A stretch of DNA of 20,393 nt from Kipferlia bialata (taxonomy: Eukaryota; Fornicata), in contig BDIP01000377.1 in assembly GCA_003568945.1 (NCBI GenBank), positions 1 through 20,393 of the forward strand, written 5' to 3'. This document shows, piece by piece, positions 1 to 10,600 of the stretch (positions within the stretch are counted from its first letter, which is position 1; each line of letters starts with the position of its first letter). The position numbers and the translations under genes were made by a program. Under the pieces are notes generated by a model. The model was not told the DNA's origin. It did not search any database and worked only from the letters and a program-made list of their open reading frames with translations.

Positions 1-223
1 CCCTTTTTTTTTTTTGTTTCCCCCCCCCCCCCCCCCTCCCACCCAACCTTCTCCCGCCATTTCAATTGTCACTGATACCATATACCACATATCTATCTCT
101 CCCCCAGACCCTCAGTCTCTGTACACCTCTCATCTACACACTCTTATATCGGTGTAGTATCAAGCTGTTCTCTCTGGAGCTCCCCCCCCCCCCTTATCTC
201 CCTTGTCTCTCTCTTACCCTCAG
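1..223. other. C/T-rich upstream region, no gene recognised
   Basis: It starts with a 12-nt T run and a 17-nt C run (20-36), followed by pyrimidine-rich DNA with another C run near 181-192. Short open frames here are low-complexity Ser/Leu/Pro strings with no family resemblance. It may contain an upstream exon, 5'UTR or promoter, but nothing diagnostic is visible. Confidence 0.5.
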
Positions 224-247
224 TGCCTTCAACATGCTGTCCCTCGA
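224..247 (+). repeat. Copy of exon 1 start
   Basis: The bases tgccttcaacatgctgtc plus the next few repeat exon 1 at 309-332 with one change and keep an acceptor-like ...ACCCTCAG in front. Offset is 85 bp. Confidence 0.85.
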
Positions 248-249
248 CC

Positions 250-250
250 A

Positions 251-290
<40 letters not shown>
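250..290. repeat. CT microsatellite
   Basis: An uninterrupted CT run of about 36 nt sits between the partial copy of exon 1 and the real exon 1, forming the polypyrimidine part of that presumed intron. Confidence 0.9.
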
Positions 291-297
291 TACCCTT

Positions 298-308
298 CCT
301 AACCTCAG
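298..308 (+). promoter_or_regulatory. Acceptor upstream of the first recognised exon
   Basis: The sequence reads CTAACCTCAG directly before the exon carrying the candidate start codon, with the same fused branch-point/acceptor form used inside the gene. It implies an intron ends here, in the 5'UTR or after an unrecognised N-terminal exon. A second acceptor-like site (TTACCCTCAG, ending 223) precedes a partial copy of the same exon. Confidence 0.6.
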
Positions 309-318
309 TGCCTTCAAC

Positions 319-1573
319 ATGCTGTCTCTCGAGGTGGCAGAGAGGTCACTGGAGCTCAGAGTGGAGAGGTACATAGACACACTATGAGATATACTGTATC
401 ACATCTACTCAGTAATATTATATACTATTCTTATACATGTATACTTGAGTCACTGGAGCTCAGAGTGGAGTGGTATGGAATTGTGGCATTTGGTGTAGAG
501 TCTATACATGAGGATATAGGATTAGAGGCATAACTGGGTTTCATTCCAAGTACAGTGGTCTGCCCCTCTCCCCCACGGTCACTCTCTCTTTTCTTGTGTC
601 TTTTCCCTTCTCTGCCGCTATTCTGAGAGAGATTGTCGCCCATAGCTATAAATTGTTTGTCATTACTATAGTGTATTCCAATATATACATTAGTATAGTA
701 ATAGTAATAGTAATAGTCTCCATCTCCTCACCCCAGGGAGGATGGTGTTTACACCCATATGATCCAGTGGTGGATAGAGCCTAACTCTCTTTCTCTATAT
801 ATTGTGGTAAATGTTGTAGTTTCCTCACCCCCAGGGAGGATGGTGCCCACACTCACATCGGCCTCAAGTGCAGTGTGGGACTGGCACTGGCTAAGGTAAC
901 ATACACACATATATATATATGGATATATATATGGATGTAGAGTAGGGTCAGATTGGGCAGTGTGGGACTGGCACTGGCTAAGGTATAGCCCATTCATACT
1001 CATATATATATGGATGTATAGTGGGGTCAGATTGGGCAGTGTGGGACTGGCACTGGCTAAGGTATCACACATGCACACATATCGGTCGCTCTCTTTCATG
1101 TATATTCTCACCCCCAAACAAATGGTAATGACCTCCATGTACTCTATTTATGCCATAATTATTGAGGAGGTATTGACTAGTCTCACCTTAGGTCAATGGC
1201 AATGACCTCTACCATTTTCTATTCACTATTATTGTAGAGAACATAGATTTATATATACTTGTCTCACCCCAGGCCAATGGCAATGACCTCTATGGGGTGT
1301 GGACAGCTGGACAGCCAGGACCCGTGAAGGCGAGTATACGTTCAGGTTCAATTATATACTAGTCATGTCCTTTGTGTCTATATACTTTCACATATATATA
1401 TATATCTATATCCATATGGGGTGTGGACAGCTGGACAGCCAGGACCTGTCAAGGTATGAGTGATACTGGAGAGTTGAGCATGCTCTCTCATTCTCTCTCT
1501 CCCTCTTTTATAATGAACCTTACAGTCTAATATCCAGATCACTCTCTCCACAGCCTCTGAGGAGTCCATACTA

Positions 1574-1624
<51 letters not shown>

Positions 1625-4600
1625 CTCTCCGCATGTATCTTATCCTTAGATCACTCTCTCCATAGCATCTGAGGAGTCCATGCGTGGCCACATTGTGGTG
1701 GTGCCAAAGCTGTCCATAGCAGGTACAGGAGTTCTAATTCTCTACCTATATATATATATATATATATGCATGCGTATGTATATTAATATATATGTATGGT
1801 TGTGCCTAGGCTGCCCATAGCAGGTAGTGTATACGGCTAATCCCTTACTATGTACAGTCGGTTTACTTCTATACAAATTGGTTGATTGGCCACATCGTGG
1901 GGGTGCATAGGCTGTCTATTGCAGGTACAGTATGCCACTCTCTCTCTCTCTCTCTCTTCGTATATATATGTGTATGTATGTGTGCACTCCTCCTGCATTT
2001 CACGCCAATGTGTATAGCTGTTAAGTGGTAACTCTGTCACCCTCACTGACATCAGGCCAGGAGATGCACCTGAACGGTCTCAGCATGATCACAGTCAGGT
2101 ACCATGCTTCGCCAGTATCTAAGTGACGTGATGTGTCAGTCTGTATATCTTACACACTGTGGTGCCTATGTGGGCCCTGTTCTGCTCACAAATACTCATA
2201 CGTATATGATGTATCATTTGTCCTAGTCTATACGCCTAACCCCCAGTGGTGCCAACGTGGGCCCTGCCTGTGAGTGGCGTGACAGGCTGGCCAACTGCAT
2301 CGACACCGGGTACAACATGATACACTTCAGCCCAATCCAGGTAACAGAGTGTACACATGTACTGAGTGCTCTCTTGGGTATATATGTCTGCGTGTAGATA
2401 CTCACCCCAGGAGCCCGGTGAGAGTGGTTCCTGTTACTCCCTGTCCGACCACCACCTGGTGGCAGACGCCATTGCAAGGTATCCCATGCATATATATATT
2501 TCTATATATATAATGGGTATACTCACTGTTTGTCATATATGAGTATGATCCATATCATATAGTATAGACTTCTCCCCCAGTGGCACCAAGGAGGACAGGA
2601 TGCTCTAGATATTTACCATATACCTACACACTCACACACACATATATATATATATATGTATGTGCTATGTTCTTCTTCCACTGATTAGTCTATCACCTTA
2701 CTCCAGTGGCACCAAGGAGGACAGGATGGTCTAACTACTCACTCTCTATAAGACATATCTATATCGTAGATATAGTAGATGTGTACTTTCCATCAGTGGC
2801 ACCAAGGAGGACAGAATACTCTGTGTATTCTCATCATTCAATTTACTATAGGCTATACTATTCACTATACTATTGGCCTATTACATATGTCTCACCCCAG
2901 TGGCACCAAGGACAGGATGCTCTGTCTATTCACCATACATACATATATATAAAAACATAGATATTAAGGTGTCTATATATGTGTACATACCCCTCTCACC
3001 TTTAAGTGGCACCAAGGAGGACAGGATGCGTGCAGTGGCCAAGGGGGTGGGGCAGATACACGAGTCAGGTACATACACTACACTAACCTCATACCTCTTC
3101 TGTACTCTCTCTGCTATATGCTTACCCTATTGACGTAATTTGTCTCGGTCTCTCAGATACACGAGTCAGGAATACATGTATGCATACAGAGTCAATGTGC
3201 ACAGTGTCTCACCTTATCAACGCTGAGTTGTTGGCACCCTATGTTCTGTGTTCCTACTGTCTCCTTCCTTCTGACCCCAGGTGCTCTAGCTGTTGTCGAT
3301 GTCGTGTGGAACCACATTGCATCTTCCTCCCCTGTCCTCAGGGAGAACCCAGAGTTTGGGTACACAACAAAGGTATAGTTGTTATTGAACAGAGGTATCG
3401 CGGTGTATGTCTGTCGGTCCTGTCTTTGTGCTCCCCCTCTTTCTCTCTCTCTTCTTATACATACCTAGATACTTCATATCCTTGTCGTGCCCCTACCTGG
3501 TCCCTGCCTTTGTCCTCTCTCTCTCTCTCTCTCTCTCTCCATCTCTTTATCCCTCTATCTATATGCATATCCCTCAATATTCTCACCCCAGTCCTGCCCC
3601 TACCTGGTCCCTGCCTTTGTGCTTGATGCCCACGTCATAGCACTCTCCAACGCAGTGGCTCAGGGTACGCATATTCTTACATATGTACTGATGAAGATTC
3701 ACTACCCTCTCACTTGATTAGTAATGGTCTTGCCTTATGTATGAGTGGTATTTCTCAGTCTGTATTGCACTTTCTCCTTCTTACACCCAGGCCTTGTGCC
3801 CAATGTGTCCGAGAACCCCAGGCAGTGCCACGACTGGGCAGAGAGGGTACGTGCACTCAGTGTATCACTTTCCCATTTCTTCTGGAGTTCTCTCTCACCC
3901 TCTAGTGTATATAGGTATATTTCTCACCTTAAGGTCAACCGCATTGTGCGTGACTCCCTCCTCCCCTCCCTCAGACTCCACGAGTACTTTGAGTTCAATG
4001 TCACAGAGCACAGGGACGAGATTGGAAGGAGGGCTAGCTCCCTTCTGGTCATTGCCAAGGAGGTACTGTATAGTGTTAATATACATATATTGGTGTTGTA
4101 CGTATACTAGGAAGAGTCGTTGATTGGAATGCCGCCTCCCCACTGGCGATGGCCAAGGGCTTCCCTTAACTCAACACATATGTATTCTTGAAGCCATCGT
4201 TATACCTCCTCTCACCCTAGGCCTGGCGCGACTGCCGCAACCGCGGTCCCTCCTCCTACCCCCCCAACTACTTTGGAGACAGCCTGGCACCCAGCCTGGA
4301 TGACCTGGAGGTAGGGGCTTGTATGATTATGGATAGATGTTCATTTGTCATGTGGTTCTATTCGCTGGGTGACTCTACTGGTAAATGTATTGTGTACGCA
4401 TATCTTTCACATTTTCCTCTAACCGTCAGGACGGCGTTGCCCACCAGATTGTGACTGCTGGGTACAGACTGTCCGGAAAGAGGTTTGGCGCCATGATCCA
4501 GCTGGACAAGGTGTGTGTATGAATATTCATATGCTGACTCTCTCCATCTCTCTCTCTTAATCCCTCTCCCTCTCTCTCTCTCTCTCTCTCACCCCAGGCT

Positions 4601-7600
4601 GCCGAGGCCATCGGTGCAGCTGCTGCCCCTCTCTTTGACTCCCCCCCCACTGTTGACTTCATCGAGAGTGCCATCCTGATGTCAATCAGACTGGCCAACG
4701 GGTGGCTGGCAGAGCAAGTGAACAAGGTATACTCGTGTGAATTGACGTATATACATAGTCATAATCGGGCACTGATATTTGTGTATACCTGTCGATCTCT
4801 CTCAGGAGATTATTCTTCTCTGCTGTCCTAACACCCTCAGGACCTTGAGAATGCCGCCTCTGCCCTAGCTTCATTCACAGAAGTATATAGACTATATGTT
4901 GACTACTTTCATATTTTCATTCTGATGTTATAACCCCCTCAGGACCTTGAGAATGCTGCCTCTGCCCTGGTTGGGTCTCTGTCCTACCAGTGGCTGAACC
5001 CAGAGGGCAGGCTCTACAACAAGCAGGTGTGTAATACAATATATATAAGCTATTCTCATAGTATGCATGGCAGTGTGGATAGAGCTCTACAAGAAGGACA
5101 TGTAGGTGTGTTTCTGGCTCTACTTGCCCTAGCATCACATGTCTCCCTCTCTCCCTTACCCCCAGGTCACTCTGAAGGACAGGATGTGGGACCCATACTT
5201 CACAGCATACAGGTACGTACATACAAACATACATACATACACACAGGTTCAGTAACTCACTGTATAGATGTGAATATATATATCCATATACACAATAATA
5301 CAGTAGTTTAGTATTGTACTGTCCCTCATATCAGGCTCAAGACTGCCGACCAGCTTGATGACACTGTGGAGCCCCTGCAGTCCAAGGACTTTACATGGGT
5401 GCCAGGTATACACATTAACAGATACACTATCGCTTGTATGTATGTGCAATGAGAGAAAGATATATATAGCGCGAGCTTCACTTGGGTGCCAGGTGGTTAT
5501 AGAGTCATATACACACATATACATATGGAGACATATAGATATACTGATATGTCGATAATAACCCTATCGCCGTCCCAGTCTAACTCTAAATATGCGTGTA
5601 ACATATACCCATATCCTCACCCCAGGCCAGGAGAGACTGGCCGGTCTGGATGGGTACCTATATATATCTTTATATATACTTTAAATTCTATATATGAGTA
5701 CACTAACCATAGGCCAGGAGAGACTGGCTGGTCTGGATGGGTTATATATATATAAGATGTCTATAGACAATGAATACATATCAATAGAATAACCCCTAGG
5801 CCAGGAGAGACTGGCTGGTCTTGATGGGTACCTAGCCGTTGCCAACAATGGATGGCTCTTTGGGGGTGACCCATGCATGGACTTTGCAGCATGGCCTAAC
5901 AGGTACATCCACGGAGACAAGTCATATATACACTCTATACATCCTGCAGCTCGGCGTAACAAGTATTCAATTCTTCAGTGATAGAGTTGTATTCCAGTGA
6001 CGTATCATTATAATTAATATCCTCACCCCCCAGGTCCTACCTTCGCCGTGACATTGTCATCTGGGGGGACAGCGTAAAGCTCAGGTAGGTCGTAGAGCTT
6101 TGCTCTGTCTTCACTCTTTCATATAGTTGATCTTTCATTCCTGCTCTCTCTCTCTCTCTGCCTCTCCGCTTATCCCTAGATATGGCTCCTGCAAGCAGGA
6201 CAACCCACCCCTGTGGGACTACATTGAGTCATACACTAGGCAGCTGGCACAGGTACAAGACATATGTGTTACTTCAAATATCTAATAGTTATTGATAGTT
6301 GGCTGATCTTGATCCATACACAAGACTGGTACCTAACCCCCAGACCTTCGATGGGTTCCGCATTGACAACGCCCACTCCACACCCCTCCCACTGGCCAAG
6401 TACATGCTGAGGAGTGCTAGGTACTATATTAGTGTATATAGAAGGAAATACTACAATATACAGCATATATGATGACTCCGCTATACTCATACCACTGGCC
6501 AAGTACATGCTGAGGAGCGCCAGGTACTATGATTGTATTGAGTATATGTATTCTTTGTCTCTTCTATTTCACCCAGGCGCATAAGAGTAATTGTTTCTCC
6601 CGATATTGTCTCTCTCTCTCTTCCACTCTCTCTCCTTACCCCAGGGTACTACCCCCTCCATCTTCTCTCTCTTTCTCTCCCCCCTCTCTCTGTCCTTACC
6701 AAAGGCGTGCCAATCCCTCCATCTTCCTCTTTGCCGAGCTCTTCTCTGGGGCCGAGGCCAAGGACATCGAGTTTGTATCCCAGCTTGGTGTGGTGTGCCT
6801 AGGTTAGTACATGACATATACACAAATATGTATTTAGTAGGAGGTATTCTGTTATATATTCAGTTTGTGTCTCAGCTCGGTGTGGTGTGCCTAGGTTAGT
6901 GTTATGTGCATATATATCCTGTCTCACTGTATATATGTACATCTACCCCTCCTCACCATCAGTGACTGAGCAGGTCCATGTCACACATATATATATATAT
7001 ATGCTTTCTGTACCATATCACTATGTATATACATGGACATACCCTCTCATACTTATCCACCCTCACCCCCAGTGACTGAGCAGGTGCATGCCAGGAGTGC
7101 AGGAGACCTATCAGGTAAGGAGGCACTCGATAGTATTGGAGTATTGGTATAGACTGCGACTTACCTTTCTCTAAAACATGTACACTTCTAGTAACCCACT
7201 TTCCCTCTCAGGCACTGTGTATGGTCTAGGTGCCGTATATATACATACTTATATGGGTCTCTTCATTCAATATCAATTAGTACTAGCGTGTCTCCTCACC
7301 CCACAGGCACTGTGTATGGTCTGGGTGCCACATACATTAATATACATGAATATATGTGGGTAGCACTCTATTCATATATTCCAATGATATCTACCGTGTC
7401 TTCTTACCCCCCCAGGCACTGTGTATGGCCTGGGTGCAACCCCCTGCGGCATGCTGCCCAACGTGCCAGCTCACAGGTATATTTGTCTAATCAGATATTT
7501 ACATATATATGTGTAGTTTACTTCACAGGGGAGAGTATAGAGACCATCTTTATTGTATCATTTGCATTGTTCTCTGTATCTATGTATGTATTACTGACAC

Positions 7601-10600
7601 TAACCCCCCAGGGTCAACAGGAAGGAGACCATCCCCACCGTGCTGTATGATGTCACCCACGACAACAAGCCACCCATGCTGGTGGTGACAGGTAACCCTA
7701 TCTATCAATGTACTTATCTTCTGCTTCATCTTCCTCACTATCACTTTATGCATGTCATATCCATTCTGACCCCATGTGATGTAGTACACTATCTTAGTAT
7801 ATGTTCCTATACATATGTACCTATCCCAGGTGATGTGCACAATGCCGGCCAGACCAAGACCCACCATGGTGTGGGTAACCAGCTGGTACTGGCAGCACTG
7901 GCAGCAGCTAGCAGGACAGTGTCAGGTATATATATGTATTTATTATAGTATACGGCAAATGTATAATACAGACTTGTATTATAGTTGTTTAGTATGGTGG
8001 TACCGGCAGCACTGGCGGCAAGGCTAACTCTGCTTCTACTATCCTCACCCCCTCAGGCTCCACCATGGGAGTGGACTTCCTAGTGCCAGAGCACGTCAAG
8101 GTAGGGATACAGTGGTTCAGTGGATAGATACAAATGAGTTTACTATATTGCAACAATGGTAGTACCTTTCCCTCTTCTCTAACCCATAGGTGACTGACAA
8201 GCGTCTGTACAAGGCCTTTGCCAAGCACGCCAGAGTCGGCATCCAGAGACCTAGGTTTGTGTGTGTATACTCCAACATATACACGTTTGCTATACTATAT
8301 GTTGTATACTTTTAGTAGGCATTGGTGTGTACTTCCGACTATGTATGTCTCACCCCAGGGAGGTCCTCAACAAGCTGCACACCTACATGGAGAAGGCAGG
8401 GTACCATCAGGTAATGTATCAATATGATATATACTGTAATCTGTACACTATGCTCTATTATATACACCTACATGGAGAAGGGAGGGTACCATCAGGTCGG
8501 TATATCACTAGATACACACTGTTATGAATTACCTATACCCTGTGGAATCCACTGCCCCCTAATCCTAGGCCTACAGCCACTGTGAGGGAGGCATTGTGTC
8601 TGTGTCTAGGTTCAACCCTTTAACTGGCGAGTCATTCATGGTGGTGACCAGACCAGACTTCCCAGACAACCAGACAGGTACAAGTATTGGAATACCCCTC
8701 ATACTACTTATAGATGGATCGTGTTCTCCATATATGGGAGATTGTGTACACTAACCCTGTAGGCCTTCCCCCCCCCCCTCCCTGCACATTAGTGATGTAT
8801 CATACAGAATATATATGAATATATACATATGAGTATGTGTGAGTTCTTGTGTTCACTCCCCAATATATTTATGCTAACAACAGGCATTCCCCCCTCCCTG
8901 CACATTGGAGGCCAGGTCACACAGACATTCCTGGCATCCAGCGTGTCAGTCAGCCACGAAGTGAGTATACTACAGTGTTATCTATTGCATCTGGAGATAT
9001 TATAGCATATATAAATATATATGTATAGGTATGTATAGGTATGTATACAGACATTCCTGGCATCCAGCGTGTCTGTCAGCCACGAGTAATGGATATGGTT
9101 TCTATACATATACACCCATATTCACAATGAAGACTGCTTGTGTATCTAGAAGTGTGTCCTTACCCTCTAGGCTGCCCGTTCCTATGTGCGTGACGAGACC
9201 ACCGTGACAGGCCTCGACATCACATGCCACACGCCACACTGGGGGCTAGGTGTGTGGTTCTATACAATTTTTTCTGTGTAGATTATGTACATACATATGA
9301 AGCGGGTGAGAATGTGCTATATGCCACACACAAATACTTATTCTCTAACCCCCATGCTTTGGTGAGGACCCTCTCCCTGGCTGCGATGCACTGTTCCTGG
9401 GGGACATGGGAAGGTGTGTCCATGTATATAACAAAACACAGTATATGGATAAGCTCTTAGCCTCTCTCCTAGGATTGAGTATCCAGTCATTCATTTTTGA
9501 ATGAATGAAACTGAACTTGTGTGTCATATGTGTATATTCTCCTCCCTCACCCCAGGATCGAGGAGGTGCCCTGCCTGCCAGACTCCACATCCTGTGAGTG
9601 CAGGTGAGGGAGACACTAGTATACATGAGAGAGTGTGTACTGATGTGTGTATATCCCAGTGACACTGTCTCATTTCCCTTTCTGTTATTTGTGCAAGATA
9701 CTCACTCCAGGCTCATCTTCCACCCCTCCTTCACCCCTGGCTCTGTCATTGTATTGAAGACTAGGAGTGGGTGTGACAGGTCATACTCGAGGATCAGGTA
9801 GGGAGTATAATGTGGATATATATATTCATACACATGTATTTACATATATACATACACACTAGAAGTGGGTGTTAAGGGTCATACTCCAGGATAAGATGGG
9901 AAAGGGTGTGGATACCTTATGTTCCCTTTCAAACGTATCTAACACATCAGGTCCCTGATCACCGACACCTCCCTGGTTGTGTCTGAGGGTGGACAGCCCA
10001 CGTCACTGCACGGACAGACTATCAAGAGGGTGGGGCCATACATATCCGTAAATATATATCTAGTATATGTATTGCTACCATGGAAGGATAGTTCACAGAC
10101 AATCAAGAGGGTGGGGTTTGGTGTAACACACACATATGTGTATATATACACAAGTCATATGTATATATATGTGGGTGATTCTCACCCTAGGCTGTGACTG
10201 GTCTCTCCTGTGCCGACATGCCCACTACTTTCTCTCTCTCTCCCCCTATCCTCTTATCTAACTCCAGACAATCAAGAGGGTGGGGTTCAGTGTCACATGT
10301 CATTAGTGTTATTTTCATCATCTCACATGTACAGGTTTGGGAAACTGGTCTCTTAGACTTCAAATACTCTCTCTTCCTCCCTTTCCCCCTATCTCCTAAC
10401 CCCAGGCCGTCACCGGTCTCTCCTGTGCCGACATGTCCACCGCCTTGTATTGCTCTGACTCAGAGGAGAGGGAGGAGAGGGGGCAGGGGGTATATGCAGT
10501 GCCAGGTATAGGATATATGCCTCATTACATGTCAAGAGTTGTGATGTCGTACTGTAGTCCTACCACTCCCATTTGTATGTAATGAACGTATGTCTCTAAC

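Larger units (their letters stand above)
319..2098 (+). other. AGL: Exons 1-5: N-terminal domain of debranching enzyme
   Basis: Exons 319-368 (acceptor-bounded from 309), 835-895, 1273-1333, 1666-1722 and 2056-2098 encode residues 1-90. They correspond to the small beta-rich N-terminal domain (hGDE_N) before the GH13 barrel. The recognisable part is RGHIVVVPKLSIAG, aligning with GGYIVVDPILRVG in human AGL. The end of exon 3 is resolved by phase: ending at 1333 before GTATAC keeps the frame, whereas a GC donor at 1330 would not. The acceptor of exon 4 (ctctccatag) lacks the CTNAC motif seen in nearly all others. This is the least conserved stretch of the protein. Confidence 0.85.
2247..8254 (+). 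other. AGL: Exons 6-29: GH13 4-alpha-glucanotransferase domain
   Basis: Exons: 2247-2340, 2411-2478, 3007-3068, 3281-3372, 3592-3664, 3791-3846, 3934-4062, 4221-4310, 4430-4510, 4598-4726, 4943-5026, 5166-5212, 5335-5405, 5800-5902, 6034-6084, 6180-6252, 6344-6420, 6705-6802, 7073-7114, 7416-7476, 7612-7691, 7830-7925, 8057-8100, 8190-8254. They encode residues 91-712. Seen directly: GYNMIHFSPIQ and SCYSLSDHH, barrel strand motif DVVWNH, HEYFEFNV, NNGWLFGGDP, YLRRDIVIWGDSVKLRYG, FRIDNAHSTPL (D533), FLFAELFSGAE (E562) and DVTHDN (D635). From the family, the D in RxDN, the E in AELF and the D in THDN are the GH13 catalytic triad, and all three are present. Later exons (GSTMGVDFLVPEHV) match the human GSTRGYDELVPHQ stretch. 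Confidence 0.93.

Noticed and set aside
749-1138. Minus-strand open frame of 129 codons
   Set aside because: It is antisense to exon 2 and its tandem copies, and its repeated peptide simply reflects the duplicated exon end.
1327-1340. A GC-AG intron after exon 3 (AAG|GCGAGT)
   Set aside because: That choice breaks the frame into exon 4, while a GTATAC donor four bases later fits phase and the gene's donor consensus.
2571-3028. Regularly spaced short repeats resembling a CRISPR array (also 11257-11547 and 17982-18393)
   Set aside because: The repeats are exon fragments with splice sites, the spacers are low-complexity AT-rich, and the gene is eukaryotic and spliced.
3180-4123. Several overlapping + strand open frames of 60-150 codons
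   Set aside because: They run through splice sites and CT-repeat introns; the parts that look like protein are explained by exons 9-12.
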